A DNA stretch of 64,000 bases, from NCBI RefSeq assembly GCF_001650875.1, contig NZ_LXYI01000024.1, forward strand, positions 1-64,000. The letters run 5' to 3'. Both the position numbers and the translations under genes were made by a program. Positions 10,540-19,762 of this stretch are shown here, piece after piece. The notes under the pieces are model-generated. The model did not search any database. It saw nothing but the letters and a program-made list of their open reading frames with translations, and was not told where the DNA came from. Each line of letters starts with the position of its first letter. Positions within the stretch are counted from its first letter, which is position 1. The DNA is from Sulfitobacter sp. EhC04 (lineage in GTDB: Bacteria > Pseudomonadota > Alphaproteobacteria > Rhodobacterales > Rhodobacteraceae).

Positions 10540-10648
10540 CTTTCTTTTTGGCAAGAAATATTCCCGGGGGTATCGGCCCCGGGCCGATGGGGGCAGCGCC
10601 CCCGCAAAACAATGTAATGGGCGCAGCCCGCAATCGGATCACGGCAGC

Positions 10649-11281
10649 ATGACGCTCGACACCGCCTATATGATCACGGCCCTGGTCACCATGTTCGTGG
10701 TGATCGACCCGATCGGCATTGCCCCCCTCTTCATCGCCCTGACGCCTGGCATGACACGCGCCCAGCGGCGACGCGTAGCCTGGCGGGCGGTGCTGGTCGC
10801 CGGGTTCGTGCTGACCCTCTTTGCCTTTCTGGGCGAGGCGGTGCTGGGCTTCATCGGCATCTCCATGCCTGCCTTCCGGGTCGCGGGGGGCATCCTGCTG
10901 TTCCTGACGGCGCTCGACATGCTGTTCGAGCGGCGCACCAAACGGCGCGAGGACCGCACCGACGAGACCTCCGTCGATGACCCTTCGGTCTTTCCGCTGG
11001 CGATCCCGCTGATGGCCGGTCCCGGCTCCATCGCCTCGGTGATCCTGCTGACCGGCGAGCGACCGGGGGCCGAGGGGCTGGTCACCGTGCTGGGGATCAC
11101 CGCGCTGACGCTTGTGGTGATGGCGTTGCTGTTACAGGCCTCCAGCTATCTTGAACATGTGATCGGCAAGACCGGGATCGACGTGATCACCCGGTTACTG
11201 GGCATGTTGCTTGCCGCGCTTTCGGTGCAATTCGTGCTCGACGGGCTCAGCGCCTTCGGTTTTGGCCCCGGCACGGGCTGA
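10649..11281 (+). CDS. MarC family integral membrane protein
   Basis: A 210-residue inner-membrane protein with six predicted helices, starting TAYMITALVTMFVVIDPIGIAPLF and containing the conserved PLAIPLMAGPGSI segment of the MarC family. The name comes from proximity to mar genes in enterics; the function is unproven, and older claims of antibiotic resistance were not supported. The start at 10649 leaves about 110 bases after the ABC-F gene, in which short GC palindromes and an AT-rich motif lie. It probably has its own promoter. Confidence 0.9.
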   Translation: MTLDTAYMITALVTMFVVIDPIGIAPLFIALTPGMTRAQRRRVAWRAVLVAGFVLTLFAFLGEAVLGFIGISMPAFRVAGGILLFLTALDMLFERRTKRREDRTDETSVDDPSVFPLAIPLMAGPGSIASVILLTGERPGAEGLVTVLGITALTLVVMALLLQASSYLEHVIGKTGIDVITRLLGMLLAALSVQFVLDGLSAFGFGPGTG

Positions 11282-11310
11282 CACCACCGCCGGTCGCGCC
11301 TATATCTCAA

Positions 11311-11408
11311 AGCGCCCCGCCTTGAACTTGATACGCCAATACCCTGCCGCGCTGCGCGCTCTCGGGAGATTGGCGAAGTGATATGTTTCAGGTTAAAGGC
11401 GGGACGCT
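11311..11408 (+). repeat. 98-base palindromic dispersed repeat, copy 1
   Basis: An imperfect palindrome: outer arms GCGCCCCGCCTT and AAGGCGGGACGC, inner arms GCCAAT (11335-11340) and ATTGGC (11369-11374), and a central GCGC-TGC-GCGC hairpin. Almost identical in sequence and length to copy 2 at 46776-46873, and related to copy 3 at 61657-61756. It lies 30 bases after the MarC stop and ends 11 bases before the AGGAGG of the next gene. Confidence 0.9.
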
Positions 11409-11435
11409 GTAAGCCAGCAGGAGGTGATGCGAGAC

Positions 11436-12017
11436 ATGGGCGACATCGACACAATGCAATTGATCTACCTGATCGTACTGGGCGCGATGGTGGCCGGCTG
11501 GTTCTTTCTGCAATCGCGCGAAAGCCTGAACCGCAGCCTGCAATATGCCGCCGTCTGGGGCATGATCTTTGTCGGCGGGGCCGCCGCCGTGGGCCTGTGG
11601 CAGGACATCAGCCGCGACGCGCGACGCCCGCAGATGGTGCTGACCGGCGGCGACCGGATCGTGGTGCCCAAATCGCGCGACAGCCACTACTACCTCACGC
11701 TTGACATCAACGACACGCCGATCCGTTTCGTGGTGGACACCGGTGCCACCGATCTGGTGCTGACCCAGGCCGATGCCCGCAGCGCCGGGATCGACCCCGA
11801 CAGCCTGAATTTCCACGGCAGCGCCAATACCGCCAATGGCACGGTGCGCACTGCCTTTGTCCGGCTGGATACCGTCACCCTGGGCGACGTCACCGATACC
11901 AATGTCGCCGCCGTGGTGAACGCGGGCGAGATGCAGCAATCGCTGCTGGGCATGGGTTACCTGCAACGCTGGGGCCGCATCGAAATCACCGGTGGAGAGT
12001 TGATCCTGACGCGTTAA
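11436..12017 (+). CDS. retropepsin-like aspartic protease (clan AA, TIGR02281 type)
   Basis: A 193-residue protein with two N-terminal hydrophobic segments (about 5-22 and 36-54) and a periplasmic retropepsin-like domain carrying the catalytic motif VVDTGATDLVLT near residue 100 and LLGMGYLQR near 172. One aspartate motif per chain implies a dimeric protease, as in retroviral enzymes. AGGAGG (11419-11424) is eleven bases before the ATG at 11436; an ATG at 11427 and a GTG at 11424 are too close to it. The 98-base repeat sits directly upstream. The physiological substrate is unknown. Confidence 0.85.
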   Translation: MGDIDTMQLIYLIVLGAMVAGWFFLQSRESLNRSLQYAAVWGMIFVGGAAAVGLWQDISRDARRPQMVLTGGDRIVVPKSRDSHYYLTLDINDTPIRFVVDTGATDLVLTQADARSAGIDPDSLNFHGSANTANGTVRTAFVRLDTVTLGDVTDTNVAAVVNAGEMQQSLLGMGYLQRWGRIEITGGELILTR

Positions 12018-12044
12018 GGGCGCGCGGGCGGCGTTGTCAGGCGC

Positions 12045-12503
12045 TCAGGTCTCCGCCTTTTTCTCCCAACGGCCTGATTCCTCTGACCAGTATTGGGCCG
12101 AGGCACCCGCTTCCTTCAGCGTCTTCCATTGGGCGCGGGCGCGGGTCAGGGCGGCTTCGTCATCGCCATCGAACAACACGCAGACCCGTTCCAGCGCCGC
12201 AACCTCCTCTGCCGTCACCTCGGCCCCATGCACGGACATGACGCAGGCGGGGGTGTTCGCGGCCTCGGCGGCCGTGGTCAACAGCACCGGCTGCGCGGCA
12301 TCATGCGGCCCGCCTGCCATGCCATGCGGCAGGAACCCGTCGTCGGGGCCCAGCCACAGCGCGCGGTCCAAGGCCTCCAGCCCCGCCAGATCCGGGCCGC
12401 GCACGGCCACGCGCCAACCCTGGGCCTGTGACCTGTCCAGCAGCATCCGCAAAGTGTCGACCAATGGCCGCCGCGTCAGGTGATAGAAATAGGCCGCCCC
12501 CAT
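12045..12503 (-). CDS. holC: DNA polymerase III chi subunit
   Basis: A 152-residue protein matching the chi subunit of the clamp loader, which links the replisome to single-strand DNA-binding protein. Characteristic parts are AAYFYHLTRRPLVDTLRMLLDRS at the N-terminus, ALWLGPDDGFLPHG in the middle and RVCVLFDGDDEAAL near the C-terminus. It follows pepA by seven bases on the same strand, the usual pepA-holC pairing in Gram-negative bacteria, which strengthens the assignment. Confidence 0.93.
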   Translation of the reverse strand: MGAAYFYHLTRRPLVDTLRMLLDRSQAQGWRVAVRGPDLAGLEALDRALWLGPDDGFLPHGMAGGPHDAAQPVLLTTAAEAANTPACVMSVHGAEVTAEEVAALERVCVLFDGDDEAALTRARAQWKTLKEAGASAQYWSEESGRWEKKAET

Positions 12504-12510
12504 CGCCGGT

Positions 12511-13983
12511 TCACTCCGTCTCGAAGCGGTCGGCCACCAGCCGGTTCAGTGCTGCAACGCCCCAGCCTGTCGCCCCTGTGGGGGCCAGCGCCGTCTCCGA
12601 CTTGACCGAGGCAACCCCGGCGATGTCGAGGTGTATCCATGGGGTCTCTTCCTTGACGAAGCGTTGCAGGAACTGGGCCGCGGTGATCGACCCCGCCGCA
12701 CGGCCGCCGATGTTCTTCATATCCGCGATCCGGCTTTTCAGCAGGTCGTCATAGGCCTGACCCAGTGGCATCCGCCATGCGCCTTCGCCCTCGGTCTCCG
12801 CCGCCTTGAGGAAATCAGCGCAGAACCCGTCATTGTTGGAAAAGACCCCGGCGTTTTCATGGCCAAGCCCCACGATGATCGCGCCGGTCAGCGTCGCGAG
12901 ATCAACCATCGCGGCGGGTTTGAACCGGTCCTGCGCGTACCACATCACGTCGCAGAGCACCAAACGCCCCTCGGCGTCGGTATTGATGACCTCGACCGTG
13001 TCCCCCTTCATCGAGGTGATCACATCGCCCGGACGGGTGGCATTGCCCGACGGCATGTTCTCGACCAACCCCACCAGACCCACGACATTGGCCTTGGCCT
13101 TGCGCAGCGCAAGGCTGCGCATCACGCCGGCCACAACGCCTGCGCCGCCCATGTCCATGGTCATGTCTTCCATGCCGGCACCGGGTTTCAGGCTGATCCC
13201 GCCGGTGTCGAACACCACCCCCTTGCCGACCAGTGCCAGCGGTGCCGCATCCTTGGCCCCGCCTTCCCAGCGCATCACCACCACTTTGGACGGGCTGTCG
13301 GAGCCCTGCCCCACGCAGAGCAGCGTGCGCATGCCCAGCTTTTCAAGCGCTGCCTCTTCAAGCACCTCGACCTTGAGGCCGAGCTTTTCCATCGCGGCAA
13401 GCCGGTCGGCGAATTCGGTTGTCGTCAGCACGTTGGCGGGGGCGTTGATCAGGTCCCGGGTCATGAAGGCCCCTTCGGCCACCGCCATCAGCGGCGCGGC
13501 CTCTGCCTGCGCCTCTTCGGGCTTGCTGCACATCACGGTCACGGTGCCCTCGCGGTCTTTCGGCGCGCTCTTGTGGTCTTCGAACCCGTAGTCGCGCATG
13601 GCAAGGCCAAAGGCCATTTCCGCCACCCGGCGCATGCCCGCCGCCAGCACCAGCAGGTCAGCGGTGCCGCGCGCCTTGGCCAGGCTTGCACCTGCGCGGC
13701 GCGCCTCCTTGACGCTGATACGGCGCGGCAGGTGGATCACATCCACCGCCTCCGCCGCCAATCCGGCGGGATAGGCCATCGCCACACCCTGCCCCGGCTT
13801 CATCTGCGCGAACTTCTCGCCCTCGACCAGACGCGCCAGCGCCCCGCGCATCAGCTTGTTGACCCGCCGCGCGCCCGCGTCCAGACGCCCCTCCGGGTTG
13901 ACGAAAACAGCGATCCGGCCCTTGTGGCTGGCGATCTTGTCGATGTCGGTTTGGGAAAAGCTGATCGGGGTGAGGTCGGTCAT
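12511..13983 (-). CDS. pepA: leucyl aminopeptidase (M17)
   Basis: A 490-residue cytosolic aminopeptidase that removes N-terminal residues using two metal ions. The C-terminal catalytic domain shows LVGKGVVFDTGGISLKP, the Lys and Asp metal ligands, and NTDAEGRLVLCD, the M17 signature. The N-terminal domain (about 1-160) is the less conserved macro-like domain. The length is typical. It is transcribed leftward with holC and is divergent from lptF; the 147-base gap should hold both promoters. Confidence 0.97.
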   Translation of the reverse strand: MTDLTPISFSQTDIDKIASHKGRIAVFVNPEGRLDAGARRVNKLMRGALARLVEGEKFAQMKPGQGVAMAYPAGLAAEAVDVIHLPRRISVKEARRAGASLAKARGTADLLVLAAGMRRVAEMAFGLAMRDYGFEDHKSAPKDREGTVTVMCSKPEEAQAEAAPLMAVAEGAFMTRDLINAPANVLTTTEFADRLAAMEKLGLKVEVLEEAALEKLGMRTLLCVGQGSDSPSKVVVMRWEGGAKDAAPLALVGKGVVFDTGGISLKPGAGMEDMTMDMGGAGVVAGVMRSLALRKAKANVVGLVGLVENMPSGNATRPGDVITSMKGDTVEVINTDAEGRLVLCDVMWYAQDRFKPAAMVDLATLTGAIIVGLGHENAGVFSNNDGFCADFLKAAETEGEGAWRMPLGQAYDDLLKSRIADMKNIGGRAAGSITAAQFLQRFVKEETPWIHLDIAGVASVKSETALAPTGATGWGVAALNRLVADRFETE

Positions 13984-14130
13984 GAAAGGGCCCTTGTTCT
14001 GGTTTCCCGCAAAGACCTAGCGCGCCTGCCCGCCCATGACCAGATATCAGTTTTCCCCCCGCAGCTTTTACATTAATGTCGCATTCAACATCGCCGTCAG
14101 AGCGCCGGATGACACCTTGGGGGGATCGCA

Positions 14131-15258
14131 GTGGCCAGACTTGACCGCTACATGCTGTCGCAGTTTCTGCTGCTGTTCGGCTTTTTTGCGCTGGTTCTGG
14201 TGGCGCTGTTCTGGATCAACCGGGCGGTTTTGCTGTTCGACCGGCTGATCGGCGATGGCCAGTCCGCGCTGGTGTTCCTGGAATTCACCGCCCTTGGCCT
14301 GCCCAAGCTGATCCTGACCGTGCTGCCGATCGCCACCTTTGCCGGTGCAGCCTATGTCACCAACCGGATGAGCAGCGAAAGCGAGCTGACCGTACTGCAA
14401 TCGACCGGCTCCGGCCCCTGGCGGCTGGCGCGGCCCGTCTTTGTCTACGGTCTGTGCGTGGCCGGCATGATGTCCGTGCTCAGCCATTTTCTGGTGCCGA
14501 TGGCGCAGGGTCAGCTCAGCCAGCGCGAGACCGAGATTTCCCAGAACGTCACTGCGCGCCTGCTGACCGAAGGCACCTTCCTGCATCCGGGCGAGAACGT
14601 CACATTCTACACCCGGCTGATCGACACCGACGGCGTGTTGCGCGACGTTTTCCTGTCAGACCGGCGCAATCCCGACGAAGGGGTGATCTATACCGCCGCC
14701 GAAGCCTATCTGGTGCGCAACGGCGAAGGCACCACGCTGATCATGGTGGACGGGCTGGCACAGCGCCTGAACCGCGACACCAAACGGCTGGCCACGGCCA
14801 AATTCCGGGACTTTTCCTTTGATATCTCGGCGCTTGTCAGCAAATCCGCAGGGCGGCGCATTTCGGTGCCAAACCGGACAACCCCGGCTTTCCTGACCTC
14901 CTGGGACCAACTGTCAGAGGACTCGGGCGACAGCCTGGGCACGATTGCGGAAGAGTTTCATTCCCGCTTTGCCCAGCCCCTGTTCTGCGTGGTGGCGGCG
15001 ATGGTCGGCTTTTCCACCCTGCTGCTGGGCGGATTCTCGCGCTTTGGGGTCTGGCGCGAGGTCGTCATCGCCTTTGGCTTGCTGATCGCAATCGACGGGT
15101 TTCGCGGCGCGCTGGTGGACGAGGTGCTGACCGACCCGTCCAACTGGCCGCTGATGTACATGCCGGTCCTTGTCGGGACAATCCTGGTGGTGGCGATGCT
15201 GTCGGTGGCATCGCGGCCCAGCCTGTTGCGGCGCCGACGGCGGGGGGCTGCGGCATGA
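14131..15258 (+). CDS. lptF: LPS export ABC transporter permease LptF
   Basis: A 375-residue inner-membrane permease of the LptB2FG complex that lifts LPS from the inner membrane. It shows six transmembrane helices in a 3+3 layout around a periplasmic beta-jellyroll (about residues 130-265), with the N-terminal RYMLSQFLLLFGFFALVLVA helix of the YjgP/YjgQ family. The start is a GTG at 14131, giving MARLDRYML. The gene overlaps lptG by four bases and heads an eight-gene run ending at 23069. Confidence 0.94.
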   Translation: MARLDRYMLSQFLLLFGFFALVLVALFWINRAVLLFDRLIGDGQSALVFLEFTALGLPKLILTVLPIATFAGAAYVTNRMSSESELTVLQSTGSGPWRLARPVFVYGLCVAGMMSVLSHFLVPMAQGQLSQRETEISQNVTARLLTEGTFLHPGENVTFYTRLIDTDGVLRDVFLSDRRNPDEGVIYTAAEAYLVRNGEGTTLIMVDGLAQRLNRDTKRLATAKFRDFSFDISALVSKSAGRRISVPNRTTPAFLTSWDQLSEDSGDSLGTIAEEFHSRFAQPLFCVVAAMVGFSTLLLGGFSRFGVWREVVIAFGLLIAIDGFRGALVDEVLTDPSNWPLMYMPVLVGTILVVAMLSVASRPSLLRRRRRGAAA

Positions 15259-16352
15259 TCCTGCATCTGTATTTCGCCCGGCGTTTTGCCATCACCTTTG
15301 TCACCATCACCGCCATACTGTTTGCACTGGTGATGCTGGTCGATGCGGTCGAACAGGCGCGCCGCTTTGGCAGCTATGACCTGGGATGGCAACGCATCCT
15401 GGGGCTGACCCTGTTGAACACACCGCAGACCATCAACCTGATCCTGCCGCTGATCATGATCCTTGCCACCGTGGCATTGTTCATCTCGCTGGCCCGGTCA
15501 TCTGAAATGGTGGTGACGCGGGCCGCGGGCCGGTCCGCCCTGCGCGCGCTGATCGCGCCCGTGGTGGTGGCGCTGATCATCGGGGTGATGGCGGTGGGCA
15601 TGCTGAACCCCATCGTTGCGGCCACCAACAACCGCTACCTGCAATTGTCCGAAAGCTACCGCGCTGACGGGGCCTCTGCCCTGTCGATCAGCGACGAAGG
15701 GCTGTGGCTGCGCCAGGGCAATGTCGATGGCCAGACCGTGATCCGCGCCTGGCGCTCGAATGCCGATGCATCGGTGCTTTATGACGTGACCTTTATCACC
15801 TATGAGCACGACAAGGGGCCGGTGCGCAGGATCGAGGCCGGATCAGCCGCCCTGACCGACCGCGAATGGCGGTTGCGCGACGCCAAGTCATGGCCGCTGG
15901 AGGCCGGGGTCAATGCCGAAGGCAGTGCCACCACCCACGACCTGCTGACCATTCCGTCCTCTCTGACGGTGGAGCGCATCCGCGAAAGCATCGGCGCGCC
16001 GGGTGCGGTGTCGATCTATGACCTGCCCGAATTCATCCGGCAGCTTGAGCAGGCAGGCTTCAGCCCGCGCAAGCACCAGGTCTGGCTTCAGGCCGAATTC
16101 GCGCGGCCGTTTTTCCTGATAGCCATGGTTCTTGTTGCGAGCGCCTTCACCATGCGGCATACCAGATTTGGTGGTACAGGGGTCGCTGTACTGGCATCTG
16201 TGCTATTGGGGTTCACGTTGTATTTCATTCGCAGCTTCGCGCAAATCCTTGGTGAGAACGGGCAGATTCCCGTTCTTCTGGCCGCCTGGGCCCCGCCTGC
16301 GGTTGCGATCCTGCTGGCACTTGGCCTGCTCCTGCATGCAGAGGATGGCTGA
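15255..16352 (+). CDS. lptG: LPS export ABC transporter permease LptG
   Basis: A 365-residue partner permease of LptF with the same layout: N-terminal helices beginning LHLYFARRFAITFVTI, a central periplasmic domain with YDLPEFIRQLEQAGFSPRKH, and C-terminal helices with PFFLIAMVLVASAFTMRHTRFG. In the Lpt system it drives LPS onto the LptA/C bridge. Its ATG overlaps the lptF stop (ATGA) and it ends three bases before the lptD start, so the three are coupled. The ATPase LptB is not in the window. Confidence 0.95.
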   Translation: MILHLYFARRFAITFVTITAILFALVMLVDAVEQARRFGSYDLGWQRILGLTLLNTPQTINLILPLIMILATVALFISLARSSEMVVTRAAGRSALRALIAPVVVALIIGVMAVGMLNPIVAATNNRYLQLSESYRADGASALSISDEGLWLRQGNVDGQTVIRAWRSNADASVLYDVTFITYEHDKGPVRRIEAGSAALTDREWRLRDAKSWPLEAGVNAEGSATTHDLLTIPSSLTVERIRESIGAPGAVSIYDLPEFIRQLEQAGFSPRKHQVWLQAEFARPFFLIAMVLVASAFTMRHTRFGGTGVAVLASVLLGFTLYFIRSFAQILGENGQIPVLLAAWAPPAVAILLALGLLLHAEDG

Positions 16353-16355
16353 GCC

Positions 16356-18476
16356 GTGTACCGCTGGCTGCTGATACTGGCCCTCGCCGTGATGCCGCTC
16401 TCCGCCAAGGCGCAGCAAAGCGCGCCCCCCGCCGCGGTGCTGGTGGCCGATCAGGTCTTCCTGACCCGCGACCGGACGCTGGTGGCCCAGGGCAACGTCG
16501 AGGCCTTTCAGGGCGAAACCCGCCTGCGCGCCCGCACGATCAGCTACAACCAGACCACCGGGGCGTTGACCATCGAGGGCCCAATCGTCATTTCCGAAGG
16601 CGACGACACGCTGATCCTGGCGGATGCGGCGGAACTGGACCCGGATCTGCAAAATGGCCTGCTGCGCGGCGCGCGGCTGATCCTGAACCAGCAATTGCAA
16701 CTGGCCGCCAACCAGATCAACCGCGTCGACGGGCGCTACAGCCAGCTTTACAAGACCGCCGTGACGTCGTGCAAGGTCTGCGAGGACGGGCGCGCGCCGC
16801 TCTGGCAGATACGGGCCAAGCGGGTGGTCCATGACAAGCTCGAACAGCAGCTCTATTTCGACGAGGCATCGTTTCACATCCGCAACTTGCCGGTCTTCTA
16901 CTTGCCGCGCCTGCGCCTGCCCGACCCGACGCTGGCGCGGGCCACGGGGTTCCTGCAACCCTCGATCAGGACCACATCGCAACTGGGTACGGGTTTCAAG
17001 ATCCCCTATTTCATCAAGATCGGGGACCACCGCGACCTGACCCTGACCCCCTATCTGTCCAGCGCCACCCGGACCCTGGAATTCCGCTACCGGCAGGCGT
17101 TCAAATCCGGGCGCATCCAGTTCGACGGCGCCTATACCCGCGACGACCAGCGCCCCGGCGAAACCCGTGGATACCTCTTTGGTGTGGGCCGGTTCGACCT
17201 GGCGCGCGATTATGTGCTGGAGTTCGGGATCGAGACCACCAGCGACCCGGCCTATCTGACCGACTACGGCTATTCCGCCAAGGACCGCCTGACCAGCCAG
17301 CTGACCGTGAGCCGCGCGCGCCGCGACGCCTATGTGCGTGCCAGCATCTACAATTTCGAATCTCTCCGCGATACCGAAGTGAACGACGAATTGCCCACCA
17401 TCGTCCTTGACGGCGACTACGAGCGGCGGATGTTCCCTTCCGGCATCGGCGGCGAGGTGCGGATGCGAATCCAGGCGCACAGCCACCGGCGCACCTCGGA
17501 TACCGACATCATCGGGCGCGACGTGGCCCGCCTGCACGGAGAAATCAAATGGCTGCGGCGCATGACCTTTGGCAACGGGCTGGTTGCGGACGGGCAGATC
17601 GGCGCCAGCTTCAACGCCTTTGATATCGTGCAGGACAGCAGTTTCGCGCAGAACCACTCTGACATCGTACCGGCAGCGGCCCTTGCCCTGCGCTATCCGA
17701 TGATCCGGCGCGGGCGGGGCGGTGTGACCCACCTGCTGGAACCGATTGCCCAGATCGGCTGGTCCGGCGGCAACCGCCTGCCGATCCCCAACGATGAAAG
17801 CACGCGGGTCGAATTCGACGAGGGCAATCTGCTGTCACTGTCGCGCTTTCCACGCCCCGACCGCCGCGAAAGACATGCGGTGGCGGCCATTGGCCTCAAC
17901 TGGTCGCGCTTTGATCCCACCGGATGGGACGCACATCTGACCATCGGCCAGGTCCTGCGCGAACAGGCCGATCTGGAATTCACCACAACCTCCGGCCTGG
18001 CGGGCACCTCTTCGGATTTCCTGCTGGCGGGCCAGATCAAGACCGCGCAGGGCCTGTCGCTGACCGGGCGCGGGTTGTTTGACGACGAATTCCAGTTCGC
18101 CAAGGCCGAGCTGCGCGGCGACTGGGAATTTACCCGCGGACGCCTTGGCGGCAGCTATGTCTGGCTGGACTCCGATCTGGCCGAAGACCGCACACAGGCG
18201 GTGTCCGAGATCGCGCTTGACGGCGATTACCGGATCAACAGGCAATGGACCGCATCAGCCGACTGGCGTTTTGACGTGGCAGACGACCGCGCCGCCTCGG
18301 CGGGCGTCGGCCTGACCTACAACAATGAATGCGTGTCGGTCGACCTTTCGGTCAATCGGCGCTATTCCACTTCAACAAGTGTTGAGCCCTCTACCAATAT
18401 CGGTTTTAACATCGGGCTCAGGGGCTTTGCCGCCTCCAATGGAACAGAAAGATACGTGCGCTCATGCCGAAACTGA
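16356..18476 (+). CDS. lptD: LPS assembly outer-membrane protein LptD
   Basis: A 706-residue outer-membrane barrel that inserts LPS into the outer leaflet. A GTG start at 16356 gives a signal peptide (YRWLLILALAVMPLSAKA). The N-terminal OstA-like domain (about 30-200) includes VTSCKVCEDGRAPLW; two Cys here and one in CVSVDLSVNRRYS near the end could form the disulphides LptD needs. The barrel carries repeated aromatic strands and an asymmetric C-terminus ending RYVRSCRN. It is shorter than enteric LptD (about 780), as is usual in this group. Confidence 0.95.
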   Translation: MYRWLLILALAVMPLSAKAQQSAPPAAVLVADQVFLTRDRTLVAQGNVEAFQGETRLRARTISYNQTTGALTIEGPIVISEGDDTLILADAAELDPDLQNGLLRGARLILNQQLQLAANQINRVDGRYSQLYKTAVTSCKVCEDGRAPLWQIRAKRVVHDKLEQQLYFDEASFHIRNLPVFYLPRLRLPDPTLARATGFLQPSIRTTSQLGTGFKIPYFIKIGDHRDLTLTPYLSSATRTLEFRYRQAFKSGRIQFDGAYTRDDQRPGETRGYLFGVGRFDLARDYVLEFGIETTSDPAYLTDYGYSAKDRLTSQLTVSRARRDAYVRASIYNFESLRDTEVNDELPTIVLDGDYERRMFPSGIGGEVRMRIQAHSHRRTSDTDIIGRDVARLHGEIKWLRRMTFGNGLVADGQIGASFNAFDIVQDSSFAQNHSDIVPAAALALRYPMIRRGRGGVTHLLEPIAQIGWSGGNRLPIPNDESTRVEFDEGNLLSLSRFPRPDRRERHAVAAIGLNWSRFDPTGWDAHLTIGQVLREQADLEFTTTSGLAGTSSDFLLAGQIKTAQGLSLTGRGLFDDEFQFAKAELRGDWEFTRGRLGGSYVWLDSDLAEDRTQAVSEIALDGDYRINRQWTASADWRFDVADDRAASAGVGLTYNNECVSVDLSVNRRYSTSTSVEPSTNIGFNIGLRGFAASNGTERYVRSCRN

Positions 18477-19762
18477 TCAGACCGACACATTCGTTCATCC
18501 CAAGGTGGGCGTTCATCCCAAGGTGGGCGTTCATCTCAAGGTGGACGTTCCTCCCAAGGTGGGCTGCGGCCCTTGGACTGGCGCTGTGCCTGCTGGTGCC
18601 GCCTGCCGCCATGGCCCAGAACCTCTATGCCTCCGTGGCGCGGGTCAATGACAAGACCATCACCGAATTCGAGGTCCAACAGCGCCAGCGCTTCATGCAA
18701 CTGCTCAACGCCCCCGGCTCGGACCGCCAGAATGTGATCGACAATCTGATCGAGGAACGTCTGCGCAATGACCTTGCCGACCGATACGATCTGAAATTGC
18801 CGCCAGAGGGGATCGAGGCCGGGCTGACCGAATTTGCCGGCCGCGCGAACCTCAGCCTGGAAGAATTCACCGCCGCGCTGGAACAATCCGGCGTGGCACA
18901 GCAGACATTCCGCGATTTTGTCGTGACCCAGCTGACCTGGCGCGAGCTGATCCGCGCGCGCTATGGCGCGCAGGTCAACATCTCGGACGCCGAGATCGAC
19001 CGCGAACTGGGCCGCAGCGGCTCTGGCAGCGGCATCCGCGTCCTGTTGTCGGAAATCATCATCCCCGCCCCGCCGCAGAACGCCGCCCGTGTCAGCGCGC
19101 TGGCCGACCGGATTGCCCAAAGCACGTCAGAGGCCGAATTCTCCCGTTATGCCCAGCAATACTCCGCAACCGCCTCCCGTGGCCGGGGCGGCAGGATGCC
19201 ATGGACCCCGCTGGAAAACCTTCCACCTTCGCTGCATCCCATCCTGCTGGCGCTTGCGCCGGGCGAGGTGACATCGCCGCTGCCGATCCCCAATGCCGTG
19301 GCGCTGTTCCAGCTGCGCGGGATCGAGGAAACCGGCGCGCCCAGCAAGTCCTATTCCGAAATCGAATACGCCGCCTATTACATCCCTGGCGGACGCAGCG
19401 AACCGGCCTTGGCCCAGGCGGCAAACGTGCGCGCCCAGGTCGATACCTGCAATGACCTCTATGGCGTGGCCAAGGGCCAGCCCGAAAGCGTGCTGGACCG
19501 CGGCTCCAAGAAACCGGGCGACATTCCGCAGGACATCGCGATCGAACTGGCCAAGCTTGATCCAGGCGAAAGCTCCACCGCGCTGACGCGGGCAAACGGG
19601 CAGACCCTGGTGTTCCTGATGCTGTGCAAGCGCACCACAGAGGCAAACGCGGAAGTCACCCGCGAGGCGGTGGTCGCAAGCCTGCGCCAGCGCAAGCTGC
19701 AAGGCTATGCCGACCAGCTGACGGAACAATTGCGTGCCGATGCCCGCATCATCGTGAAATGA
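18464..19762 (+). CDS. surA: SurA-like periplasmic chaperone and peptidyl-prolyl isomerase
   Basis: A 432-residue periplasmic chaperone that escorts outer-membrane proteins. After the signal peptide come a SurA N-terminal domain (VARVNDKTITEFEVQQRQR) and a parvulin-type domain (about 190-290) with RGRGGRMPWTPLENLPP and GEVTSPLPIPNAVALFQLR. Its ATG lies 13 bases inside the end of lptD. The signal peptide is unusual: its basic region is lengthened by four near-identical six-residue units (FIPRWA type) encoded by an 18-base tandem repeat at 18493-18564. Cleavage is expected after PPAAMA near residue 51. Confidence 0.92.
   Translation: MPKLIRPTHSFIPRWAFIPRWAFISRWTFLPRWAAALGLALCLLVPPAAMAQNLYASVARVNDKTITEFEVQQRQRFMQLLNAPGSDRQNVIDNLIEERLRNDLADRYDLKLPPEGIEAGLTEFAGRANLSLEEFTAALEQSGVAQQTFRDFVVTQLTWRELIRARYGAQVNISDAEIDRELGRSGSGSGIRVLLSEIIIPAPPQNAARVSALADRIAQSTSEAEFSRYAQQYSATASRGRGGRMPWTPLENLPPSLHPILLALAPGEVTSPLPIPNAVALFQLRGIEETGAPSKSYSEIEYAAYYIPGGRSEPALAQAANVRAQVDTCNDLYGVAKGQPESVLDRGSKKPGDIPQDIAIELAKLDPGESSTALTRANGQTLVFLMLCKRTTEANAEVTREAVVASLRQRKLQGYADQLTEQLRADARIIVK
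18493..18564 (+). repeat. 18-base tandem repeat (four units) in the surA signal peptide
   Basis: Four consecutive units of GTTCATCCCAAGGTGGGC. Units 1 and 2 are identical, unit 3 has two changes and unit 4 has one. Being a multiple of three, they add FIPRWA, FIPRWA, FISRWT and FLPRWA in frame, ahead of the hydrophobic core. Confidence 0.95.
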
